From the NCBI GenBank assembly GCA_036796255.1, contig DAIRDH010000068.1, positions 1 through 16,115 on the forward strand: DNA of 16,115 bases, read 5' to 3'. Both the position numbers and the translations under genes were made by a program. The notes beneath the pieces are model-generated. The model saw only the letters and a program-made list of their open reading frames with translations. It did not search any database and had not been told where the DNA came from. How positions within the stretch are numbered: the first letter of the stretch is position 1; every line of letters begins with the position of its first letter. Shown here one piece after another: positions 6,041 through 12,609 of the stretch. This DNA is from T3Sed10-241 sp036796255. Lineage in GTDB: Bacteria > Bacteroidota > Bacteroidia > Flavobacteriales_D > Cryomorphaceae.

Positions 6041-8209
6041 ATGAAGGCCCTTCTCAGGCAATGTGCGTACCTGTTTTTTGCGATCACTGCCTTCGCGTAT
6101 ATGCCTTTGGAGGGCGGCACTCCGGCCAAATTGCGAAAAGCTTACGAAGCCCTCGGCGAGTACAATTATTTTGCCGCAAGGGAGGCCTTCTACAAGCTGC
6201 TTGAAAAGCATCAAGCGCCCTCGGCTTATGGCCTCAGTGTGATTTACGGCCGCAATGACAATCCCTTTACGGACATTGATTCTGCGTTCAAATACGTGCG
6301 CATAGCCCATGAGACTTTGCCCTCGCTGGACGAGAAAACCATGCTGAGCTACGCACCCCTGGGTTTCGACTCGGCCGCCGTGGCTTCACAGCTGGTGTAT
6401 GTGGATTCTCTGGCTTTCCTGCGCGCTGCCCACAAAGGCAGTCCTGAGGCCATGCAGGCTTACATAGATGCGCATTACACCCCCCGATTTATCGCCTTGG
6501 CCATTGCTGAGCGCGACGGCCTGGCCTTCGATTTGGCCGGAGAGGAAGGCACAGCTGCGGCTTTCGCCAAATTTATGGAAACCTACCCCGAGGCGGAGCA
6601 ATACGGTGAGGCCAGGGAGCGATACGATGAGCTGCTTTACAAGGAAAGCACAGCAAGTGGCCGCATAAGGGACTACCAGCGTTTTTTGGAAACCAACCCG
6701 GATAGTCCTTACAGGGAAGAGGCTGAATATGCCGTCTACTCCAAGTTTACAGCCAGTGGCACAGCCCTTATTTACAAGCAATTCATTGACGAAAATCCGG
6801 GCAATTCGTACGTCAAGGATGCCTGGCGTCAACTCTATGTACTGGAAATTGGCGACAGCTCTCCAAGAAGTATGGCCGCTTTTACACTCAAGTACCCCGA
6901 CTACCCATTTCTGGATGAGCTGAAAAGTGATTTTGACCTTATCACCACCTCGTTTTATGCCGTTCGCGATGGCGACCGATGGGGATTTATAGATGCGGAA
7001 GGAAATCTTCGCATCGCTGCACAATACGAATGGACCGAACCCTTTTCCGAAGGTATTGCCATGGTGGGCAAGGATGATAAGGCCATTTACATTGACAAGC
7101 GCGGACAGCCTATCACAAGGAAAACTTTTGAAGATGGTACTGCTTTCAGGCAGGGTTTTGCAGTGGTCGATTTTGAAGGGTTACAGGGCGTGATCAACAG
7201 GGTTGGCGCGTGGATACTCAAACCCGAATACGAGGTGTGCGGTGAGCACTCAGAGGGCTTCTTTTTTGTGGAGAAGAATGGTCTATACGGTTATGCCAAC
7301 CGCCGCGGCGAAATCGCCATTCCATTTAGCTACACCTACGCCAGCGATTTCGAGCAGGGCAGGGCGGTGGTGGGCCGCAACGAGCAGTTCAGTATCATCG
7401 ACACCCTTGGCAAAGCACTCACAGCATTTGAGTACGACTGGATTGATCCCTTCACCGCCCAGCCTGGCCTTGACGGCAAAATGGTGTATTCCCGATTGCG
7501 CAAGGAAGGAGTTATGGGTTTAATCGATTACAATGGCAATGTGACTGTGGCTGCACAATACGATGCGCTCGGAGAGGAAGGCGATGGACTTTACCTCGCA
7601 GCATCGGGCGATAGGTATGGCTTCATTACCGGCACTGGCGATACCATTATTGATTTCAAATACCATTACACGACGGCCGCTTTGGAGCAATCTCGGTTCG
7701 ACAATGGCCAAGCCCGCGTATTCCAGAAAGTAAACCGCGACGTGAAAATCGGCGTGATTGATACCCTTGACATTAAGCTGATGCCGGCCATGTTTAGTGG
7801 CATCGGTGACTACAATGCGCCACTTATCAGCGTGCGTAAGCAAGAACTCTGGGGTTACGCCGACCGCGAAGTCAACCTAAAAATCAAATACCAATTCGAG
7901 ACTGCCGAAACTTTTCAGGACAGCCTCGCAGTGGTATCGCTAAAAGGAAGTTTTGGTCTGATTGATTTGAACGGTGTTATGGTCCTTCCGGCAAAGTTCA
8001 GTTCAATGCAACGTCTCGATAGCCTTGTGCTGCTAGCTGATAGCCTATACGGCATCCTGCATCTCAATGGAGATACCCTTGTGCCTTTGCAATACGCTTC
8101 CGCAGAATTGCTCGATGCGAATATACTTCGCTTCACCGATCGGAGTGGCTTAATGAACTATTTCAACATCGCCCGGCGCAAATTCATTTGGCGGGAGCAA
8201 GAAGACTAG
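6041..8209 (+). CDS. exported WG-repeat protein with TPR-like N-terminus
   Basis: A large protein of 722 residues. The N-terminus (MKALLRQCAYLFFAITAFAY) is a signal peptide or anchor. Residues about 25-300 are helical with repeats such as YQRFLETNPDSPYREEAEY and YKQFIDENPGNSYVKDAWRQ, as in TPR or YbgF-like outer-membrane assembly proteins. From about residue 308 to the end lie many WG-type repeats. The first is DRWGFIDAEG (W314), followed by variants such as GLYGYANRRG, GVMGLIDYNG, DRYGFITGTG, ELWGYADREV and SFGLIDLNG. WG repeats are beta-rich units common in Bacteroidota surface and periplasmic proteins; their role is poorly known and probably binding. The gene follows the small TPR gene on the same strand. 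No catalytic motif is seen. Confidence 0.9.
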   Translation: MKALLRQCAYLFFAITAFAYMPLEGGTPAKLRKAYEALGEYNYFAAREAFYKLLEKHQAPSAYGLSVIYGRNDNPFTDIDSAFKYVRIAHETLPSLDEKTMLSYAPLGFDSAAVASQLVYVDSLAFLRAAHKGSPEAMQAYIDAHYTPRFIALAIAERDGLAFDLAGEEGTAAAFAKFMETYPEAEQYGEARERYDELLYKESTASGRIRDYQRFLETNPDSPYREEAEYAVYSKFTASGTALIYKQFIDENPGNSYVKDAWRQLYVLEIGDSSPRSMAAFTLKYPDYPFLDELKSDFDLITTSFYAVRDGDRWGFIDAEGNLRIAAQYEWTEPFSEGIAMVGKDDKAIYIDKRGQPITRKTFEDGTAFRQGFAVVDFEGLQGVINRVGAWILKPEYEVCGEHSEGFFFVEKNGLYGYANRRGEIAIPFSYTYASDFEQGRAVVGRNEQFSIIDTLGKALTAFEYDWIDPFTAQPGLDGKMVYSRLRKEGVMGLIDYNGNVTVAAQYDALGEEGDGLYLAASGDRYGFITGTGDTIIDFKYHYTTAALEQSRFDNGQARVFQKVNRDVKIGVIDTLDIKLMPAMFSGIGDYNAPLISVRKQELWGYADREVNLKIKYQFETAETFQDSLAVVSLKGSFGLIDLNGVMVLPAKFSSMQRLDSLVLLADSLYGILHLNGDTLVPLQYASAELLDANILRFTDRSGLMNYFNIARRKFIWREQED

Positions 8210-8224
8210 CTCAAAAAAGAATCG

Positions 8225-8232
8225 TATCTTTG
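8225..8232 (+). promoter_or_regulatory. -7 element (TATCTTTG) upstream of the decarboxylase
   Basis: TATCTTTG followed by C is a perfect TAnnTTTG -7 element, 34 bases before the ATG at 8267. The predicted start of transcription is about 8238. No TTTG is found at the expected 19-base distance upstream; the nearest, at 8187-8190, is 34 bases away. Confidence 0.6.
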
Positions 8233-8246
8233 CAGGCAATTTTTAA

Positions 8247-8260
8247 GGAGATGCATCTCC
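8247..8260. promoter_or_regulatory. 14-base perfect palindrome in the decarboxylase leader
   Basis: GGAGATGCATCTCC is fully self-complementary. It lies just after the predicted transcription start and six bases before the start codon at 8267. It overlaps AAGGAG, the only Shine-Dalgarno-like motif of this gene, so in RNA a GGAGA/TCTCC hairpin would hide it. As DNA it could be a dimeric repressor site. Which, if either, applies cannot be told from sequence. Confidence 0.5.
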
Positions 8261-8266
8261 ATATAT

Positions 8267-9700
8267 ATGGCTAAAAATCAAAGCAATTCATCGGTTCTCA
8301 CCGAAGTTTACGGGCTTGTAGATGCTTGGGTGAAAGATGCTGTAGAGGGCAAAGCCCCGGTAATCAATTTCAAAGCGCCCGAAGCCCTGAAGAAGGAGCT
8401 TACGCTGGATATCCCCGTAATTGGTACTGGCAATGAAGGGCTTGTGGCGAATGTGAATCAATATTTGCAGCATGCTGTGCGCACGGCGCACCCCGCTTAT
8501 CTCAACCAACTTTTTGGGGGCTTTAACCTACCGGCTTATTTGGGTGAGGTGCTCACTGCAGCCACCAACACCTCTATGTATACCTACGAGGTGGCTCCAG
8601 CCGCTACCCTTATTGAAATGGCGGTGATTGAAAAAATGCTCAGCTACACCGGCTGGAAGTCGGGTACAGGATCCATGATGACGGGCGGCAGCAACACCAA
8701 TATGGTGGCCATGCTGCTTGCGCGCAACAGCATTTTCAAAGGTGCGAAGCTTGAAGGAATTACTGGCCTGCCGAGGTTGGCTGTGCTCGTTTCCGAAAGG
8801 GCGCACTTTTCCATGCTCAAGGCGGCCAATACCATTGGCATAGGGCAGCAAGGTGTTGTGAAGGTAGCCTTGGATGACCATGGTCGCATGCGCGGCGATG
8901 CCCTCGAGAAAGCCCTGGAGCAAACCATAAAAGCGGGCATGATGCCCTTTATGGTGTGCTCGACCGCCGGTACCACCGAGACCGGTTCATTTGACGCAAT
9001 TGACGAGGTGAGTGCTTTCGCAAAAAAGCATGAACTCTGGCACCACGTGGATGGCTCATGGGGCGCAAGCTTGCTGCTCAGCGACAAGCGGCGAGACCTC
9101 TTCAATGGCCTGGAGCTCGCCGACAGCTTCTCCTGGAATCCACATAAATTGATGAGCATTCCGCTGGTGTGTTCGGTCTTGTTGGTAAGCCATCCCGACA
9201 TCATGCGCGAGGAGATTCAAACCCACGACGCCGATTACATCTACCACGACAACGACACCTCGGCTTACGACATGGGCCCTGCCTCCCTGCAGTGCGGACG
9301 CCGCGTGGATGCATTGAAGCTTTGGCTTTCATGGCAATATTATGGCGATGAGGGTTACGCCAGGCGCATTGAGCATCTGTGGCATTTGGCAGCATTTGCG
9401 ACACAATTTGTGGAAGCCGATGCACACCTCCAATTGATGTTTCCCACCCAGACCCTCAATGTCAATTTCCGTTATAGCGTGCCCGAGGGGGTGAATGCCG
9501 ATAAGTTTAACGAGCAGTTGCGCTACAAGCTCATCCGTGAAGGTCAGGCCATGGTTAACTATTGCCGGCTCGACAATGGCCTGTCTATCAGGCTTATTCT
9601 GCTTAATCCCGATTTGACTGAGGCCGATATTCTCAGCTTTTTCCAAGCCTGTAAGAAAGCGGGTCAGGAGCTTTTAGCTGAGCAATTGATCGGTTCCTGA
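8267..9700 (+). CDS. group II PLP-dependent amino acid decarboxylase (glutamate/aspartate/sulfinoalanine type)
   Basis: A 477-residue cytoplasmic enzyme of the pyridoxal-dependent decarboxylase group II fold. The cofactor lysine is K294 in SFSWNPHKLM. The Asp that contacts the pyridine ring is D262 in HHVDGSWGAS. Other family signatures are AHPAYLNQLFGGFN, TNTSMYTYEVAP, MMTGGSNTNMVA, TAGTTETGSFD and LQCGRRVDALKLWLSWQYYG. These resemble animal glutamate decarboxylase and cysteine sulfinate decarboxylase more than the E. coli GadB type. Likely substrates are glutamate, aspartate or cysteine sulfinate, giving GABA, beta-alanine or hypotaurine; sequence alone does not decide. If aspartate, it could supply beta-alanine for pantothenate in place of PanD. 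It has its own promoter-like region and is followed by dps after 85 bases. Confidence 0.92.
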   Translation: MAKNQSNSSVLTEVYGLVDAWVKDAVEGKAPVINFKAPEALKKELTLDIPVIGTGNEGLVANVNQYLQHAVRTAHPAYLNQLFGGFNLPAYLGEVLTAATNTSMYTYEVAPAATLIEMAVIEKMLSYTGWKSGTGSMMTGGSNTNMVAMLLARNSIFKGAKLEGITGLPRLAVLVSERAHFSMLKAANTIGIGQQGVVKVALDDHGRMRGDALEKALEQTIKAGMMPFMVCSTAGTTETGSFDAIDEVSAFAKKHELWHHVDGSWGASLLLSDKRRDLFNGLELADSFSWNPHKLMSIPLVCSVLLVSHPDIMREEIQTHDADYIYHDNDTSAYDMGPASLQCGRRVDALKLWLSWQYYGDEGYARRIEHLWHLAAFATQFVEADAHLQLMFPTQTLNVNFRYSVPEGVNADKFNEQLRYKLIREGQAMVNYCRLDNGLSIRLILLNPDLTEADILSFFQACKKAGQELLAEQLIGS

Positions 9701-9785
9701 ACCTGCCCTGTGAGGTGTGGTTCGGGTAAATCCGCAACAACTGCACGGTTTTTGTATTAAAATTATAAATATAAATCGCAAAATT

Positions 9786-10277
9786 ATGTCTATTAAAAAC
9801 GCAGAAACAAAATTAGTAAATCCCGAAATCGACCGCAGCGAAGTATTTGAACTTGCTGAGCCGCTCAACCAGCTTCTTTCAGATTATATGCTCGTGTACC
9901 AGCGTTTGCGCAACTACCACTGGAATGTAGTGGGGGGTGAATTTTACGATGTGCATGAAAAGTTTGAAGAAGAATACCTCGAATCAGCTGAAGCAGTGGA
10001 TGAGGTTGCGGAGCGTATGCGCATATTGGGCTTCAAGCCAATGAGCACGCTGAAGGGATTTGTAGAAAAATCACATATCAAGGAAAATGATAAAGAGATG
10101 AATGCCGAGCAAATGGTGCAGCAGATCATTAAAGACTATCAAGTCTTGCTCACCGACCTGCATCAACTCGTTAAGCACGCATTGAAATTCGAAGATTTTG
10201 GCACCGACTTTATGGCCCGCAATATGATGGCCAACATTGAGAAAAAGATCTGGATGTTCAAATCGTTCGTGAAATAA
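9786..10277 (+). CDS. dps: Dps family ferritin-like DNA-protection protein
   Basis: Dps forms a hollow dodecamer that oxidises Fe(II) with hydrogen peroxide and stores iron, protecting DNA from oxidative damage. I choose the ATG at 9786 (MSIKNAETK); the open frame extends upstream to a GTG at 9717, but that region is AT-rich leader. The protein has 163 residues, normal for Dps. The inter-subunit ferroxidase residues H45 (NYHWNV), H57, E61, D72 and E76 align with H31, H43, D47, D58 and E62 of Listeria Dps; only the third differs, conservatively (Asp to Glu). The final helix, FMARNMMANIEKKIWMFKSF, is typical. No long basic tail is present, so direct DNA binding may be weak. The AT-rich leader has no convincing consensus promoter. 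The first RNA-like repeat unit begins 136 bases downstream. Confidence 0.95.
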   Translation: MSIKNAETKLVNPEIDRSEVFELAEPLNQLLSDYMLVYQRLRNYHWNVVGGEFYDVHEKFEEEYLESAEAVDEVAERMRILGFKPMSTLKGFVEKSHIKENDKEMNAEQMVQQIIKDYQVLLTDLHQLVKHALKFEDFGTDFMARNMMANIEKKIWMFKSFVK

Positions 10278-10287
10278 TCGGTCGATT

Positions 10288-10305
10288 GTCAGAAAATATT
10301 CTGAC
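10288..10305. repeat. short perfect hairpin after dps
   Basis: GTCAGAA, loop AATA, TTCTGAC: a 7-base perfect stem 10 bases after the dps stop. It lacks a following T run, so it is not a standard terminator, but it could protect the 3' end of the dps message or mark a protein site. Confidence 0.4.
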
Positions 10306-10413
10306 GATGTCATGAACAAATGCGTGCAATTTCCACTCAATCAACATTTTTAACCTTGCGGAATTTATGTGCGTGTAAGGTAGGGTGAATGGCATCAAAT
10401 TTGTTATAATACA

Positions 10414-10503
10414 TGTAAGCATCATTTTAGAATTGGAGCTGGTTACTCCAGATGGTTATATGATTGGTTCTCTTGAAAGACCTGCCCCTGGGGCAGGTCT
10501 TTT
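10414..10503 (+). ncRNA. repeated sRNA-like unit, copy A
   Basis: The first of three related non-coding units between dps and ypdA. In order it holds TGTAAGCATC, a hairpin GGAG-CTGGTTA-CTCC (10436-10450), a linker, and an intrinsic terminator. TGGTTA occurs at 10440 and 10453 and TGGTTC at 10465, spaced 13 and 12 bases. Identity to copy B is 32 of 35 bases from GGAG to the third TGGTT, yet the terminator stem has a different sequence. No frame is conserved over the unit. It may be a separate small RNA or the structured 3' end of the dps transcript. I do not recognise a known RNA family. Confidence 0.55.
10476..10503 (+). terminator. intrinsic terminator of RNA unit A
   Basis: AAGACCTGCCC pairs perfectly with GGGCAGGTCTT around a CTG loop (11-base stem), followed by TT then AATTTT. 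It could also terminate read-through from dps. Confidence 0.85.
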
Positions 10504-10644
10504 AATTTTGCACATATGCCAGCCTTAAGAACGGCTCCACCTTCAGCAGTATTTCTGAAAATTGATTCTGTTGAGGTTACGAACAATGGACTGTGTTTAA
10601 GATTGCAATTTTGTCCTAACGTCAATACGGCAATGCACTTCCTT

Positions 10645-10737
10645 TGTGCTACATCTTATTTCATCGGAGCTGGTTACTCCGAATGGTTAAATGATTGGTT
10701 AATTCAAAAAGTCCTGCAAAACGTTGCAGGACTTTTT
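10645..10737 (+). ncRNA. repeated sRNA-like unit, copy B
   Basis: The second copy, 231 bases after copy A. Its hairpin is the strongest: CAT-CGGAG-CTGGTTA-CTCCG-A-ATG, with the outer CAT and ATG also able to pair across one bulged A. TGGTTA occurs at 10671, 10684 and 10696 (13 and 12 bases apart). The terminator stem follows after a short linker. TTCCTTTG at 10639-10646 is one base off the TAnnTTTG -7 consensus and would place the RNA start close to the conserved block, but a -33 element is not clear. Confidence 0.55.
10706..10737 (+). terminator. intrinsic terminator of RNA unit B
   Basis: AAAAAGTCCTGCAA pairs perfectly with TTGCAGGACTTTTT around loop AACG (14-base stem), with the U tract forming part of the stem. 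Owing to the symmetric A and T runs it would work on both strands. Confidence 0.88.
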
Positions 10738-10933
10738 GCTTTGTGGCATGTTCCAATCTACAGTTAAGCGCCTTAGAGCATTCAGTATGAATTGATTTTC
10801 ATCAAAAAAAATTTCTGCTCATGCGGTGCTCCCCATAGCTTAGGTTTGATGATTTATTTTAAGAATTACTTGACTTTTTCAAAAAAATGTTTCGCACGCG
10901 TACAACTATTTCAAAAAGCTAACGTTCTAAGGG

Positions 10934-11022
10934 TGTAAGCATCTTATTACATCGGAGTTGGTTACTCCAAATGGTTAAATAATTGGTTAAATAAAAGTCC
11001 CGCAAAACGTTGCGGGACTTTT
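10934..11022 (+). ncRNA. repeated sRNA-like unit, copy C
   Basis: The third copy, 289 bases after copy B. It begins with TGTAAGCATC as in copy A and has ATCGGAG-TTGGTTA-CTCC, TGGTTA at 10959, 10972 and 10984 (again 13 and 12 bases apart), and a terminator. Over the 42-base core it matches copy B at 38 positions. A perfect -7 element TAGGTTTG lies at 10841-10848, about 90 bases upstream, but without a matching -33; it may drive a longer precursor. It lies 39 bases from the end of the convergent ypdA gene. Confidence 0.55.
10993..11022. terminator. bidirectional terminator of RNA unit C and ypdA
   Basis: AAAAGTCCCGCAA pairs with TTGCGGGACTTTT around loop AACG (13-base stem). Compared with unit B, a T-A pair is replaced by C-G on both sides of the stem, a compensatory change. 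Read on the minus strand it ends in TTTTATTT, 39 bases beyond the ypdA stop, so it probably terminates both transcripts. Confidence 0.85.
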
Positions 11023-11061
11023 ACTTTATTAATCTTTCTGATTGCAAATCAATCCATAACA

Positions 11062-12072
11062 TTATCTTGCGTCCGATGGCTCTAAGGTGTTGATTCCTTT
11101 GGCAATATGGGCTGCAATTATTTGAGCATGGTCCCGACCATTTTCGATAAAAACTTTTTCTGTGTGAATTCCTGCGAGCACGGTTCCGCAGAGGTAGAGG
11201 CCATTTATTTCTGTTTCAAAAGTGTCAGGGTCATGTGCAACGAGCAAGCTATGAGAATCTGGATTCAAACCACATTGTTGTAAAAACTGCGCATCGGGCA
11301 GATAGCCGGTAAGGATGTATACTGCATCTGCGGGTAAGTCAAGGGTAGTGGTTTCGCCACGCTTTTGCACGGCAATGCTTCCAGCTTGCACGGAGACTGC
11401 TTCCGTTTGTGTGACCAATTTGATTTTCCTCTCCTTGATGCGGTTTTTAAGGTCGGGCACGAGCCAATATTTCGCCGTAGGCTTTATGTCATCACCGCGC
11501 ACCACGATGGTCACGTCCACATCGTGGCGGTAGAGCTCTAGGGCCGCCTCTACGCCGCTATTGCCCCCACCTACAATCACCACCTTGCTAAAACTATGGG
11601 CATAAGGCTCATCGTAATAGTGATGCACGTGTGGCAAGTCCTCTCCGGGGATGTTCAGCAGCCGCGGCTTGGTAAAATAGCCCGTGGCGATGATCACTCG
11701 TTGAGCGTGATACATACCTCCGGCCACTGTATTTATTTCAAACAAGTCGTCCACCTTTGCAATAGATTGGACTTCAGTATTCAATGCAAATTTCAACTTA
11801 AAGTAGGCGGCCACCTTTCGGTAATATTGCAGCGCTTCATTGCGGTCTGCTTTCACATTGCCCGTGGCAAAGGGTATCCTGGCTATTTCAATGTTTTCGG
11901 CAGTGCTGAAAAACTTCATGCGCTTTGGGTAGCGCCGAATGGATTCCGTAACCGCCCCCTTCTCAAGAATCAGGCTGTCGATGCCCAGTTTTTTCAATTC
12001 AGCAGCTGCGGCAATGCCTACAGGGCCTCCGCCCACCACAACAACTGGAACTATAGATTTTTGTTCATTCAT
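11062..12072 (-). CDS. ypdA: YpdA family FAD/NAD(P)-binding oxidoreductase (bacillithiol disulfide reductase-like)
   Basis: A 336-residue flavoprotein with two dinucleotide-binding motifs, GGGPVG (residues 14-19, FAD) and GGGNSG (168-173, NADPH), and the YpdA signature KRMKFFSTAENIEIARIPF. Other matches are ATGYFTKPR, HVHHYYDEPYA, ILTGYLPDAQFL and VFIENGRDHAQIIA. In Firmicutes YpdA (Bdr) reduces oxidised bacillithiol with NADPH, acting with the bacilliredoxins. Staphylococcal YpdA uses a cysteine in GGGPCG (Cys14); here that position is V18, so the mechanism must differ or the substrate is another one. There is no CxxC motif, so it is not a classical thioredoxin reductase. It is transcribed toward the RNA units and probably ends at the unit C hairpin. 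Closeness to dps would fit an oxidative-stress role. Confidence 0.88.
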   Translation of the reverse strand: MNEQKSIVPVVVVGGGPVGIAAAAELKKLGIDSLILEKGAVTESIRRYPKRMKFFSTAENIEIARIPFATGNVKADRNEALQYYRKVAAYFKLKFALNTEVQSIAKVDDLFEINTVAGGMYHAQRVIIATGYFTKPRLLNIPGEDLPHVHHYYDEPYAHSFSKVVIVGGGNSGVEAALELYRHDVDVTIVVRGDDIKPTAKYWLVPDLKNRIKERKIKLVTQTEAVSVQAGSIAVQKRGETTTLDLPADAVYILTGYLPDAQFLQQCGLNPDSHSLLVAHDPDTFETEINGLYLCGTVLAGIHTEKVFIENGRDHAQIIAAHIAKGINTLEPSDAR

Positions 12073-12525
12073 GGTCTAAAAACTTGTAAGCGGCCAGTAT
12101 TGTTTTGGGCAGTTAAATTGAAAAGCCTTTACGGCAAAAGGGCTTTAGCGCAAGGTATTCATTTTAGCCAACAGGAAATGCTCCGAGATGCTGAAACACA
12201 CAATTTTCTGGTGGTTTTCATTGCACTAGCTCCAAAATCAATTGCTCCAATTGCCCTTTTTTTGCCGACAAAGCACAAGCCATTACAAAGTCCATTAAAT
12301 CCCATTTTTATGGAAATAAAGGTTAATCAATTCGGGCTTCGATTGCCAAGATGGAATGTATAGTATTCTTACTATGAGTGATTTACCCCCCCCCATTCTG
12401 TATCAAATTTATTTGGTTTCGTCAAAAAATATCTCGTAAAAAGCTTGGTGGTTTCATTGAAGGCAGCTAAATTTAACCAGCAAACAGAGGTGAGAAAGTT
12501 TACCCGAAAAGTATATTAACCACTT
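12073..12525. other. non-coding region upstream of ypdA, little recognised
   Basis: AT-rich, without a credible gene on either strand. It should hold the ypdA promoter on the minus strand, but only a degenerate -7-like ATACCTTG near 12150-12160 is visible. An imperfect inverted repeat (AAAGCCTTT...AAAGGGCTTT, about 12123-12146) has no T run. A run of nine C lies at 12386-12394. Nothing else is identified. Confidence 0.5.
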
Positions 12526-12564
12526 AAAAAAAACGAAGCCGAAGTGCTGTAACACCCCGGCTTC
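12526..12564 (-). terminator. intrinsic terminator of the anti-SD small RNA
   Basis: On the minus strand GAAGCCG pairs with CGGCTTC, with an inner GTG/CAC pairing around a TTACAG loop, followed by CG and eight T (12526-12533). A clear Rho-independent terminator in this direction only. Confidence 0.85.
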
Positions 12565-12604
12565 AATACATAACCACACGATTCGAAAAAGGAGGTGATT
12601 ATGA
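12526..12604 (-). ncRNA. small RNA candidate carrying an anti-Shine-Dalgarno copy
   Basis: A self-contained minus-strand transcription unit of about 79 nt, bounded by a consensus promoter and an intrinsic terminator. The predicted RNA begins near 12604. Within its first 20 nt it has ATCACCTCCTTT (complement of 12588-12599), the same 12 bases as the 3' end of bacterial 16S rRNA. A TTCGAA and a TGGTTA (12571-12576) follow before the terminator hairpin. A 79-residue reading frame crosses the region but runs through the terminator and promoter and looks random. The role is unknown; the copied tail could pair with messages that have a strong Shine-Dalgarno. I know of no named RNA family for it. 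Confidence 0.6.
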
Positions 12605-12609
12605 GGTAG

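Noticed and set aside
9717..9785. GTG-initiated extension of dps
   Set aside because: The added segment is AT-rich leader without Dps similarity; the ATG at 9786 gives a standard-length protein.
10516..10767. 83-residue frame through RNA unit B
   Set aside because: It crosses a strong intrinsic terminator, and the corresponding frames in units A and C are broken at different points. The peptide pattern YSxWLxxW is explained by the conserved RNA sequence.
10453..10982. Conserved ATG-GTT-AWA-stop mini-ORF in each of the three RNA units
   Set aside because: Present in all three but fully contained in the TGGTTA motif context, and no ribosome binding site is seen; probably a by-product of motif conservation.
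10414..11022. CRISPR array
   Set aside because: Only three imperfect repeats with spacers of 141 and 196 bases, each ending in a terminator; no Cas genes.
12123..12146. Imperfect inverted repeat as terminator upstream of ypdA
   Set aside because: The stem is imperfect and no T run follows in a useful direction.
11596..12363. 255-residue + strand frame opposite ypdA
   Set aside because: Antisense shadow of the well-supported ypdA gene, continuing into non-coding DNA.
12386..12394. Run of nine C as a phase-variation tract
   Set aside because: It lies in non-coding DNA with no identifiable promoter spacing or reading frame that its length would switch.
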